A stretch of 64,000 bases of DNA from Ruminococcus flavefaciens AE3010. Its GTDB lineage: Bacteria; Bacillota; Clostridia; Oscillospirales; Ruminococcaceae. The notes under the pieces were generated by a model, which made no database searches, had not been told where the DNA came from, and was given only the letters and a program-made list of their open reading frames with translations. Positions within the stretch are counted from its first letter, which is position 1. Each line of letters begins with the position of its first letter. Made by a program: the position numbers and the translations under genes. Location of the stretch: the NCBI RefSeq assembly GCF_000526795.1, contig NZ_JAGT01000001.1, positions 2,703,501-2,767,500 of the forward strand, read 5' to 3'. Shown here one piece after another: positions 42,972 to 50,631 of this stretch.

Positions 42972-43850
42972 TCATCTCCACTCCTTTTTAGCACGATTTA
43001 CATAGTAGATCATGATATCCTCAAGAGTTGCGGGGTCTATGACTGCGCCTGAGTATTTGCGGCTGCATTCAGCCTTGTCGTGCACCATTATCTCTGCACC
43101 GAAATCGTTAAGACGGGCGCTGACTATGTCCTCGGGAGCTATGTCCTTATAGTCGTCCTTGGTGCATTTGAGTATGCCGTGGGAGTACAGTATATCGTCC
43201 TTGTAGCCGCTTATGAGTATCTTGCCCTTGTCGATAAAGGTTACACTGTCGGCTACCTTGTCAAGGTCTGAGGTGATGTGAGATGACATAAGGATAGAGT
43301 GCTCCTCATTCTGCAAATATTCAAGGAAGATGTCAAGTATCTCGTTTCTTACAACAGGGTCAAGACCTGTTGTGGCTTCGTCCATAATGAGAAGCTTCGC
43401 GTTATGGGAAAGTGCGGAGGCTATCTGGAGCTTCATCTTCATTCCCTTTGAGAACTTGCCGAACTTCTTTTTCCTCGGCAGGGCAAAGCGGTCAAGATAA
43501 TTGAAGAATGTCTCGCTGCTCCACTCCTCAAAGACCTCGCGGAGCACCTTGTCTATAGTTACGGCGTTGAGCCTGTCGTCAAAGGGAAGCTCGTCAAAGA
43601 CTGCGGCTATCTGCTTTTTTGCTTCGTATTCGTCCTTTTGGTGGTCAAGACCGAGTAAGCGTATCTCGCCCTCGTCCTTTTTTACTATGTTGAGCAGTGC
43701 ATTTATGGTAGTGGTCTTGCCTGCACCGTTCTGACCGATAAATCCCATGATACTGCCTTTGGGCACGTTGAAGCTGACCTTGTCCAGAGTAAAGCCGTCG
43801 TACTTCTTGGTAAGGTCCTTTATTTCTATAGCATTTTCATATTCATTCAT
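42972..43850 (-). CDS. ABC transporter ATP-binding protein, YtrB-like
   Basis: 292 residues from the ATG at 43850 (GGAGGGGCAGAAA upstream). The longer frame to 43898 lies inside the regulator gene. Walker A GFIGQNGAGKTT (about 37-48), signature FSKGMKMKLQIASALSH (about 134-150), Walker B LLIMDEATTGLDP (about 154-166). Its start overlaps the GntR stop by 8 bases, indicating coupled expression. Confidence 0.93.
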   Translation of the reverse strand: MNEYENAIEIKDLTKKYDGFTLDKVSFNVPKGSIMGFIGQNGAGKTTTINALLNIVKKDEGEIRLLGLDHQKDEYEAKKQIAAVFDELPFDDRLNAVTIDKVLREVFEEWSSETFFNYLDRFALPRKKKFGKFSKGMKMKLQIASALSHNAKLLIMDEATTGLDPVVRNEILDIFLEYLQNEEHSILMSSHITSDLDKVADSVTFIDKGKILISGYKDDILYSHGILKCTKDDYKDIAPEDIVSARLNDFGAEIMVHDKAECSRKYSGAVIDPATLEDIMIYYVNRAKKEWR

Positions 43851-44226
43851 TTTCTGCCCCTCCGTAAATAAGCTCCAGCATTTCTTTGAGCTCGTCAAGG
43901 CTTAATTCGCATTGTCTTGCCTTATCGCAGACCTGCGTGAGAAGAGCTTCTGTCTGGCGGAGGTATTCCTCACGGAGAAGCTCGGTATTCTGCCCTTTTA
44001 CAAAGCTGCCCTTGCCTGTGTAGGACTCAATGAAGCCGTCGCGCTCCAGGTCCTCATAGGCGCGTTTCGTAGTGATAACGCTGATGCGGAGCTGCTGTGC
44101 GAGAGTACGCATGGAAGGCAGAGCGTCCCCTGCTTTCAGCGTACCGTTGAGGATAAGTCCTTTTATCTGAGAGGATATCTGCTGATAAATGGGCTCGCCT
44201 GATGAGTTACTGATAATAATATCCAT
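43843..44226 (-). CDS. GntR-family regulator, YtrA subfamily
   Basis: 127 residues. The winged helix-turn-helix is complete (PIYQQISSQIKGLILNGTL, then LRISVITTKRAYEDLERDG, about 12-66). A short C-terminal helical tail (about 85-127) replaces the large effector domain, which defines the YtrA group. These usually repress adjacent ABC operons. It is the first gene of a five-gene operon. A TGTATATA-N5-TATATACA palindrome lies 15 bases upstream of its start. Confidence 0.92.
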   Translation of the reverse strand: MDIIISNSSGEPIYQQISSQIKGLILNGTLKAGDALPSMRTLAQQLRISVITTKRAYEDLERDGFIESYTGKGSFVKGQNTELLREEYLRQTEALLTQVCDKARQCELSLDELKEMLELIYGGAENE

Positions 44227-44240
44227 AGTTCACCTCATAA

Positions 44241-44289
44241 TGTATATATACGTTATATACATTATAGCATTTATATACACACTTGTCAA
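44241..44289 (-). promoter_or_regulatory. Consensus promoter and operator of the GntR/ABC operon
   Basis: On the minus strand TTGACA (44289-44284), 17 bases, TATAAT (44266-44261). TGTATATA-ACGTA-TATATACA (44241-44261, read on the minus strand) begins at the -10. This is a perfect 8-bp inverted repeat, the likely GntR/YtrA operator. Confidence 0.8.
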
Positions 44290-44336
44290 GACCCTTTCCG
44301 AAAAAAATTGCGGAGCAAATTTTTTTAGTTGAGAGT

Positions 44337-44439
44337 TTAGAGTTGAGAATTGAGAGTTGTGGAGTCGCCTGCGGCGACATTATTTAAATAATGTTGAGCG
44401 CAGCGAACACATTAACTGTCAACTCTCAACTCTCAACTC
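44337..44439. repeat. GTTGAGAGTT palindromic element, copy 2
   Basis: The ends AGTTGAGAG and CTCTCAACT enclose GTCGCCTGCGGCGAC and GCGAACACATTAA, the same modules as 5212-5316 in the opposite order. It and the surrounding AT-rich DNA fill the 395-base gap before rsmD, with no gene. Confidence 0.75.
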
Positions 44440-44513
44440 ACTTAAATGTGTATATGATACACAAATGAAAACAACGTTTTTTAGTCAAAATCGCCTATTT
44501 TTAAGAAATAATA

Positions 44514-44542
44514 TAGACAAGCTCCTGAAAATAATATATAAT
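44514..44542 (+). promoter_or_regulatory. Promoter for rsmD-coaD
   Basis: TAGACA (44514-44519), 17 bases, TATAAT (44537-44542). The leader holds competing short hairpins (GCGGAAACCGC versus CCGCAGTATTTCTGCGG, 44580-44607). Confidence 0.55.
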
Positions 44543-44621
44543 ATAATGTAAGTATATTTCGGTACCCGTATACCGTAAATGCGGAAACCGCAGTATTTCT
44601 GCGGCTTCGGAGCACTAAAAC

Positions 44622-45179
44622 ATGAGAGTTATCACAGGCATTGCAAGAGGCCGTAAGCTTGTCGCTCCCGAGGGTATGGACGTCAGACCTACCGCCGACA
44701 AGGTCAAGGAAGGCATCTTTTCAGCCGTTCAGTTTGAGCTCGAGGGAGCAAGAGTCCTCGACCTCTTCGCAGGAAGCGGTCAGATGGGCATTGAAGCCCT
44801 CAGCAGAGGCGCAGACCACGCTGTATTTATCGACAGCTCGCTCCGCTCTATCAGATGCGTGAACGAAAACCTGCGCAATACAGGCTTTGAACGACAGTCC
44901 GAGGTCATAAACCGCGACAGCTATGATTACATCAAGCTCACCGCCCAGACCTTTGATATCATTATCCTCGATCCGCCCTACAGGCACAGCCATATCGCAA
45001 ATATCCTGCCCTTTGCGGCTAAAAAGCTCCGCGACGGCGGCATGATAATCTGCGAGTATGAGTGCGAGGCAGATGAGCCCACAGCTCCCGAGGGTATGAC
45101 GCTGAGAAAGACCTACCGCTACGGCAAGATCAATGTCACCATATTCTGCAAACCGTCTGAGGAGGTGGCTGAGGAATGA
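44622..45179 (+). CDS. rsmD: 16S rRNA (guanine966-N2)-methyltransferase
   Basis: 185 residues. MRVITGIARGRKLVAPEG start, RPTADKVKEGIFSAVQ (about 26-41), SAM-binding DLFAGSGQMGIEALSRGA (about 49-66) and the catalytic DPPY in IILDPPYRHSHI (about 116-127) are the RsmD signatures. It overlaps coaD by 4 bases (ATGA), the usual rsmD-coaD pairing. The ribosome site is weak (GGAGCACTAAAAC). Confidence 0.95.
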   Translation: MRVITGIARGRKLVAPEGMDVRPTADKVKEGIFSAVQFELEGARVLDLFAGSGQMGIEALSRGADHAVFIDSSLRSIRCVNENLRNTGFERQSEVINRDSYDYIKLTAQTFDIIILDPPYRHSHIANILPFAAKKLRDGGMIICEYECEADEPTAPEGMTLRKTYRYGKINVTIFCKPSEEVAEE

Positions 45180-45667
45180 GAAGAGTTGCCGTTTGTCCCG
45201 GAAGCTTCGACCCTGTAACACTGGGACATCTGGACATTATCACCAGAGCTTCAAAGCTGTTTGACAAGGTCATAGTCCTCATATCCAGAAATGCAGGCAA
45301 GGCACAGCCAAGCTTCACAGCTACGGAGCGTATGCTGATGATAGAACAGGTCACAAGAGACCTTGATAACGTGGTCATCGATATTCTCGACGGACTCCTT
45401 GCGGATTACGTCAGAAACGTGGGCGCTGTTGCTATCGTAAAGGGTCTGCGTGCCGTCAGTGACTTTGAGTACGAATTCCAGATGGCTCTCGCCAATAAGA
45501 AGCTGTACGCAGGTGCGGAGACCGTTTTCCTTACAACAGCTACCGAAAATATGTATCTCAGTTCAAGTCTGGTAAAGCAGATAGCTTATTTCGGCGGCGA
45601 TATAAGTCATTTCGTTCCGAATGAGATTCTTGATGATATAAAACAAAGATTAATTAAGGAGAGGTAA
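45176..45667 (+). CDS. coaD: Phosphopantetheine adenylyltransferase
   Basis: 163 residues, the penultimate step of coenzyme A synthesis. VCPGSFDPVTLGHLDII (about 5-21) carries the T/HxGH nucleotidyltransferase motif. GLRAVSDFEYEFQMALANKK (about 89-108) and YLSSSLVKQIAYFGGDISHFVP (in two parts, about 124-145) are family signatures. It is coupled to rsmD by the ATGA overlap. Confidence 0.97.
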   Translation: MRRVAVCPGSFDPVTLGHLDIITRASKLFDKVIVLISRNAGKAQPSFTATERMLMIEQVTRDLDNVVIDILDGLLADYVRNVGAVAIVKGLRAVSDFEYEFQMALANKKLYAGAETVFLTTATENMYLSSSLVKQIAYFGGDISHFVPNEILDDIKQRLIKER

Positions 45668-45672
45668 TTGAT

Positions 45673-46170
45673 ATGAGCATCGATGAGATTTTAGAAGAAA
45701 TGGACGAACTTCTCGATAAGGCAGGTTCGGTACCCTTTGTTTCACATAAGAAAGTGATCGACGGCGAGCGTATGAGAGAGCTCATCAACGACGTGCGTCT
45801 GAATATGCCTCACGAGCTTAAAGAGGCTAAGAAGATAGAGTTCGACTGCCAGCGTATCCTCAATGAGGCTAAGCTCAATGCAGAGAGCATTATCCGCAAG
45901 GCTGAGGAGCGTGCAGCTCAGATAGTTTCAAGAGAGGCTATCGTTACAGAGGCTAAGAAAAAGGCTCTCGATATGCTTACAAAGGCTCAGACAGCAGCTA
46001 AGAACCTCCAGCAGAACGCTGCGGCTTCAGTGGCTAAGATGCTCAACGATACAGAGAATTACTACTCAAGAAATCTCCAGAGCATCAAGGTTGTCAAGGG
46101 CAAGCTTAGCAGTACTGCTTCCGCAGGTCTCAGCATGAGCGGTCTCGACAAGAAAAACGGCTTACAGTAA
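45673..46170 (+). CDS. Coiled-coil protein of unknown function downstream of coaD
   Basis: 165 residues. After about 40 N-terminal residues it is almost all helix, with an Ala/Glu/Lys heptad pattern (EAKLNAESIIRKAEERAAQI, about 76-95) of the type seen in V-ATPase subunit E/H and DivIVA-like proteins. There are no membrane segments. The ATG follows AGGAGAGGTAATTGAT, five bases after coaD. It is probably structural or cell-division related, but this is a guess. A strong terminator ends the operon. Confidence 0.8.
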   Translation: MSIDEILEEMDELLDKAGSVPFVSHKKVIDGERMRELINDVRLNMPHELKEAKKIEFDCQRILNEAKLNAESIIRKAEERAAQIVSREAIVTEAKKKALDMLTKAQTAAKNLQQNAAASVAKMLNDTENYYSRNLQSIKVVKGKLSSTASAGLSMSGLDKKNGLQ

Positions 46171-46173
46171 TTT

Positions 46174-46206
46174 AAAAGCGGTACTCTTATGAGTACCGCT
46201 TTTTTG
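46174..46206 (+). terminator. Terminator of the rsmD operon
   Basis: AAAAGCGGTACTC-TTAT-GAGTACCGCTTTTTT, a 13-bp stem with a T run. Confidence 0.9.
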
Positions 46207-46311
46207 TGTAGGGGCGCCCTTTGGGCGTCCGTGAGTTACAATGCAATTATCGCGGGCGGCGGAACGCCGCCCCTACAAATCATTTGCGGACGCCCAATGA
46301 GCGTCCCTACA
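46206..46311. repeat. Three GTAGGGGCG hairpin repeats
   Basis: GTAGGGGCGCCCTTTGGGCG, inverted GGGCGGCGGAACGCCGCCCC and inverted GGACGCCCAATGAGCGTCCC. They lie between converging rsmD-operon and recG genes. Confidence 0.8.
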
Positions 46312-46321
46312 AGCTAAAGGC

Positions 46322-48358
46322 TTATCCGATGATATCCTTGCTGAACAGGCGCATTACGTCCAGTTTAAGGGCACGGTTCTGTGGCTTTTCAAGGAGCGGA
46401 TCGTCGGAAAGAAGCTCCTTTGCGCAGTTCTGCGCCTTGTTCATCAGCTCCATGTTGCAGGCGATATCCGCTATTTTAAGCGGCGGAAGTCCGTGCTGTG
46501 CACTGCCGAAGAAATCTCCCGGACCGCGCATTTTCAGATCCTCCTCGCTTATTTTGAAGCCGTCGGTGGTAGAGGACATTATCTTCATGCGCTTTACGCA
46601 GTCCTCGGTGGTGTTGTCGGTTATGAGTATGCAGGTGCTCTCAAAGCTTCCTCTGCCCACTCGTCCGCGGAGCTGATGAAGCTGGGAAAGTCCGAAGCGT
46701 TCTGCGTTCTCAATGACCATTACCGCCGCATTGGACACGTCAACTCCGACTTCAACGACTGTGGTGCAGATAAGCACCTGTATCTCGCCGTCGCGGAATT
46801 TCTCCATGACCTTATCCTTTTCCGCGGCTCTCATCTTACCGTGGAGAAGTGCCGTGGTATAGCCTTTCAGGTCACCGTTGGCAGCATTCTCGGCATAGGT
46901 CTTGACGGCAAAGAGCTCGCTCTCGCTCTCCTCTATCATGGGGCAGACCACATATGCCTGACGTCCCTCGTCAAGGCGCTCCCGCACAAAGCCGAATGCA
47001 CGGCTGCGGAGCTTTCCCGTGACCGCATAAGTCTTAACGGGCTTTCTGCCTTTGGGGAGCTGAGTTATCGCCGATATATCAAGGTCTCCGTAGATGATAA
47101 GGGCAAGGGTGCGGGGGATAGGGGTAGCGGACATGACAAGCTTATGGGGAGCGTCGCCCTTTTCCGCAAGGGCTGCCCTCTGTGCCACGCCGAAGCGGTG
47201 CTGCTCGTCGGTGATGACAAGACCGAGGGCTTTGTACTCAACGTCCTTCTGGATAATGGCGTGGGTGCCCACGATAACGTCTATATTTCCTGCGGCTATG
47301 TCCTCGCGGACAGCCGCTTTTTTCTTTTGGGTCATGGAGCCCGTCAGCAGGCAGACCTTTACGCCGAAGGGCTCAAGGAAGTCGCTGAGAGTGCGGTAAT
47401 GCTGCGCCGCCAGTATCTCCGTGGGTGCCATAAGTGCGGACTGCACTCCGTTTTTTGCAGTGAAATAGCAGGCGGCGGCAGCTACGGCAGTCTTTCCGCT
47501 TCCCACGTCGCCCTGCAAAAGTCTGTTCATTGGGACGTCGCGGCAGAGGTCGGCAACTATTTCGGATACCGCCTTTTTCTGGTCGTCGGTGAGCTCAAAG
47601 GGCAGCCCCTCGGTAAAAGCGCTCACGTCCTTGGCGGAGTCCATTTTGTATGCGGTGCTGCGGCGGCTTCGGGACTTCATCACGGACATGCCAAGCTGCA
47701 GCTTCAAGAGCTCATCAAAGGCAAGTCTGCGCCTTGCGGTCTCCGCGGCAAGCTCGCTCTCGGGGAAGTGGATATTCTCCAGCGACCACATGAGGGGGGC
47801 AAGGTCGTATTTTCGCAATATCTCGTCGGACAGTGTCTCAAAGGGCTCATGGCGCATTATTTCCAGTGCCTGACGCATATTGGTGCGCACCATATTCACG
47901 GAAAGCCCCTGTGTCAGGTGGTATATGGGCTGTATGAGCACCTGCTCGTCGGCTCTGATATAGACGGGAGAGCTTATCTCTTTGCGGAGAAAGTTTCCCG
48001 ACACCTTGCCGTACATATAGTAGGTCTCGCCCTCTTTCAGCGCCTGAAAGTAGTAGACGTTGTTGTAGACCACTATGAGTATATCGTCAATGCCGTCTGA
48101 GGCAGCTGCCTTGCATATGACCAGTCCGCCCTTTATGCGCTGTGGCGGCATTTTCTTGAATATGGTCAGCTTCAGCACGTTGTAGTCCCCGAGAACAGCC
48201 TGTGATACGGGCACATGAGTGCGGAAGTCAAGGTAGTCGCGGGGAATGTGGTATATGAGCTCGAAAGGCGTAGTTATGCCAAGCTTGCGGTATTTCTCGC
48301 CCCGAGCCTTGCCTACGCCCTTGAGGTATTCTATTTCGCTGAAAAGTGTTGTCGGCAT
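46322..48358 (-). CDS. recG: ATP-dependent DNA helicase RecG
   Basis: 678 residues, remodels stalled replication forks and Holliday junctions. The N-terminal wedge/OB domain (about 1-230, with TTPFELIYHIPRDYLDFR near 29-46) is followed by two helicase lobes: Walker A LLQGDVGSGKTAVAAAA (about 281-297), a DEQH box in VITDEQHRFGV (about 381-391), SATPIPRTLAL and RGRVGRGSFES. ATG at 48358 with AAGGAGCTTTTAT upstream. The start is 14 bases after the histidine-kinase stop, so recG appears co-transcribed with a two-component system, an unusual partnership. Confidence 0.96.
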   Translation of the reverse strand: MPTTLFSEIEYLKGVGKARGEKYRKLGITTPFELIYHIPRDYLDFRTHVPVSQAVLGDYNVLKLTIFKKMPPQRIKGGLVICKAAASDGIDDILIVVYNNVYYFQALKEGETYYMYGKVSGNFLRKEISSPVYIRADEQVLIQPIYHLTQGLSVNMVRTNMRQALEIMRHEPFETLSDEILRKYDLAPLMWSLENIHFPESELAAETARRRLAFDELLKLQLGMSVMKSRSRRSTAYKMDSAKDVSAFTEGLPFELTDDQKKAVSEIVADLCRDVPMNRLLQGDVGSGKTAVAAAACYFTAKNGVQSALMAPTEILAAQHYRTLSDFLEPFGVKVCLLTGSMTQKKKAAVREDIAAGNIDVIVGTHAIIQKDVEYKALGLVITDEQHRFGVAQRAALAEKGDAPHKLVMSATPIPRTLALIIYGDLDISAITQLPKGRKPVKTYAVTGKLRSRAFGFVRERLDEGRQAYVVCPMIEESESELFAVKTYAENAANGDLKGYTTALLHGKMRAAEKDKVMEKFRDGEIQVLICTTVVEVGVDVSNAAVMVIENAERFGLSQLHQLRGRVGRGSFESTCILITDNTTEDCVKRMKIMSSTTDGFKISEEDLKMRGPGDFFGSAQHGLPPLKIADIACNMELMNKAQNCAKELLSDDPLLEKPQNRALKLDVMRLFSKDIIG

Positions 48359-48372
48359 ATAAAAGCTCCTTA

Positions 48373-49587
48373 TTATTTCAGGAATGCGAATTCAAATCTT
48401 GTGCCCTTGTCGGGCTCGGAATACACCAGTATATCGCCGCCGTGGGCGCGTACTATCTTCCGGGATATGGACATTCCCAGTCCCGAGCTGTACATGGAGA
48501 TGTCCCCGGATTTTGATGAAAAGCGCTCGAAAAGCTTGGGGATATCCTCCTGAGGTATGCCCCTGCCGTTGTCGGACAGGACTATTTTCGTCATAACAGG
48601 GTCATCCGCCACCTCTGCGGTTATTTTGGTGCAGCCCGAATGGTCGGCGGAGTTTTTCAGTATGTTCTCTACAGCCTCGCAGAGCCAGTTCTTGTCGCAG
48701 AGCATGGTGATGTTCTCGGGAAGCTCAGTGCTTACGGTGATATTTTTCTTGCGCAGCAGCGGTGATATACGCTTTATAGCCAGTGCGCATACGGCTGACA
48801 GGTCGCTGTCTGCCATATTGTACTCAACGGCGTCGGCGTCCAGCTTTGCAAACTTTATGGCTTCGATGACAAGGCGCTCCATGCTGTCAAGATTCAGCTG
48901 TATCTCGTCGGAGAGCTTCTCGCGGCGCTCCTCGGACAGGTCGTCAAGCTCCGTGAGCATATCCGTGTTAAGGCGCACCACAGCCAGTGATGTCTTTATC
49001 TGGTGGGACAGGTCGGTGAGGAAAACGCGGAGATAGCGCTGCTCGGAGGTAAGGCTGAATTTGGTGTTGTTCAGCCTGTCCACAAGCATTTCCACGGCGT
49101 CGGATATCCTGTGCACCGAGCCTAAGTCCTCGCCGTAAAGGGTTATGGCGGCGTTCTCGGAGTTGTCTGCGGCTTTTACGCACTCATTGCGGAGGGATTC
49201 CAGATCGCGGTATATCGCCATGAGTTCGCGGACGGATATAATGAGCCATATGGCTGACAGAGCGGCGAGGAGCCCGAATACAGGGAAAAATATGGCCCTG
49301 CGGACAGATCTGTAGCTCTTCATCAGCTGTGGGGATATGTCCCTGTCGATGCTGTACCTGCTCATGAGGACTTCTCCTGCGGAAATGTCTTTTTCGTCGG
49401 GATAGTCCGTGAATTTTCCGCCACCTGCTATGGCGAGCTCGGAGCGTATCTGCTCCCTGACTATGACGTCGGCGCATTTGCCCGATGTGAAATAGGCGGC
49501 GCAGAATGACAGCAGGAGCAGCAGAAGAAATACGGCCACCAGCTTCTTGGGAGCACGGTTGTTTAAGAATCGGTCTGTTCTGTCCAT
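48373..49587 (-). CDS. Sensor histidine kinase
   Basis: 404 residues. TM1 is near 15-33 (KLVAVFLLLLLLSFCAAYF) and TM2 near 92-113 (AIFFPVFGLLAALSAIWLII), enclosing a small ~58-residue outer loop. A HAMP-like linker precedes the H-box DLSHQIKTSLAVVRLNTDML (about 193-212, phospho-His about 196, with Ser replacing the usual Pro of HQIKTPL). The N-box is ENILKNSADHS (about 311-321) and the G-boxes are SDNGRGIPQED and SGLGMSISRKIV. The start overlaps the response-regulator stop by 25 bases. The signal is unknown. Confidence 0.92.
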   Translation of the reverse strand: MDRTDRFLNNRAPKKLVAVFLLLLLLSFCAAYFTSGKCADVIVREQIRSELAIAGGGKFTDYPDEKDISAGEVLMSRYSIDRDISPQLMKSYRSVRRAIFFPVFGLLAALSAIWLIISVRELMAIYRDLESLRNECVKAADNSENAAITLYGEDLGSVHRISDAVEMLVDRLNNTKFSLTSEQRYLRVFLTDLSHQIKTSLAVVRLNTDMLTELDDLSEERREKLSDEIQLNLDSMERLVIEAIKFAKLDADAVEYNMADSDLSAVCALAIKRISPLLRKKNITVSTELPENITMLCDKNWLCEAVENILKNSADHSGCTKITAEVADDPVMTKIVLSDNGRGIPQEDIPKLFERFSSKSGDISMYSSGLGMSISRKIVRAHGGDILVYSEPDKGTRFEFAFLK

Positions 49588-50171
49588 TTATAGCCCATTC
49601 CTCTCTTGGTGACTATGCTGCCGCAGTTCTGTGCCTTGCTCAGCTTTTCGCGGAGACGGCTGATATTCACCGAAAGGGTGTTGTCGTTGACGAATTCGCC
49701 CTTTGAGTCCCATAAATAGGCGAGTATCTGTTCGCGGGTGAGGTACTGTCCGCGGTTGAGCATGAGGTAGCTCAGAAGCTTCTGCTCCAGTGCGGTCAGC
49801 TCTATCTCGGGCACTTCTGGTATCCTGCGGAGATTGGCACGGATACGCGAAAAGAGCTCCCTGAGACGGAATGGCTTTGTGATGTAGTCGTCGCCGCCGC
49901 TGTCAAGTCCGCGAACGATATCGGCTTCATCGTCGCAGGAGGTCAGGAATATAACAGGAGTCTGCATAGTCTTGCGTAGCTGCCTGCATAGGTCCACGCC
50001 GTTGCCGTCGGGCAGCGTAACATCGAGTATTATAAGGTCGGCGTCGGGAGCTGCGGCTTCTGCTGCGGCAGCCGTGCGGACGGCTTTGACGCAGTAGCCC
50101 TCGGTCTCAAGGGAAAGCTTTATATTTGCATTGAGCGTTTCGTCGTCCTCGACGAGTAGGATTGTATTCAT
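49563..50171 (-). CDS. OmpR/PhoB-type response regulator
   Basis: 202 residues. The receiver domain has acidic VEDDE (about 7-11), the phospho-Asp in LIILDVTLPDGNG (about 51) and Lys in YITKPFRLREL (about 99). The winged-helix output domain (from about 125; LTREQILAYLWDSKGEFVND, NISRLREKL, TKRGMGYKW) is complete. The receiver-to-output linker is short, so the protein is about 20-25 residues shorter than typical. It is the first gene of a regulator-kinase-recG operon. ATG with GGGGTGAAATC upstream. Confidence 0.93.
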   Translation of the reverse strand: MNTILLVEDDETLNANIKLSLETEGYCVKAVRTAAAAEAAAPDADLIILDVTLPDGNGVDLCRQLRKTMQTPVIFLTSCDDEADIVRGLDSGGDDYITKPFRLRELFSRIRANLRRIPEVPEIELTALEQKLLSYLMLNRGQYLTREQILAYLWDSKGEFVNDNTLSVNISRLREKLSKAQNCGSIVTKRGMGYKWTEQTDS

Positions 50172-50235
50172 GATTTCACCCCGATCATAAGCGTTCCCTT
50201 AATTTTACCATATAATCCGCTAAAATGCAAGGCAG

Positions 50236-50346
50236 CAGGGGCGGATATTATCCGCCCGAGCCGTTAGCCCTTAGCCTTTAGCCATGTAGGGGCGAGTTCC
50301 GCTCGCTCACGATAAACGTATTGTTAACTCACGGGCGCCCCTACAC
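50236..50346. repeat. GTAGGGGCG hairpin repeats (three)
   Basis: AGGGGCGGATATTATCCGCC, GTAGGGGCGAGTTCCGCTCG and a truncated inverted GGGCGCCCCTAC. They start the 460-base non-coding gap 50172-50631. Confidence 0.75.
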
Positions 50347-50575
50347 ATAGTTTATTATTGGTAACGGTGAGCGAAAGCAGAGTATCGTATATGTACGCAG
50401 TGAACGCGTGAAACAAGCGACAACGTGGTAAGGCAGCGCGGGCTCCGCGCCGAGCGACAACGTGGCAAGGCAGTGCGGGCTCCGCACCGAGCGGCAACGT
50501 GGCAAGGAAGTGCGGGCTCCGCGCCGAGCGGCAACGTGGCAAGCGGTCGAGCCGGCTCAGCTCGCGCAGCGCAAA
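50340..50575 (+). repeat. ~125-bp dispersed element (copy 2) leading into a 37-bp tandem array
   Basis: The first part matches 38628-38762 in inverted orientation. Then CAACGTGG recurs at 50421, 50458, 50495 and 50532, giving three full 37-bp units (core GGCAAGGCAGTGCGGGCTCC) plus a partial unit. Units are adjacent, without spacers, so this is not a CRISPR array. A hairpin-like AGCAGCAC...GTGCTGCTTTT segment at 50580-50611 may terminate the U32-like gene. Confidence 0.8.
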
Positions 50576-50631
50576 TAAAAGCAGCACCACGGAGTCCGCA
50601 GTGCTGCTTTTCGGTATGAACAATAAAGGAA

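Noticed and set aside
46493..48100. A 535-codon open frame antisense to recG
   Set aside because: It has no ribosome site, its composition mirrors the recG codons, and recG on the other strand has every helicase motif.
50421..50550. CRISPR-like regular repeats
   Set aside because: The 37-bp units are directly adjacent with no unique spacers, and no cas genes are in the window.
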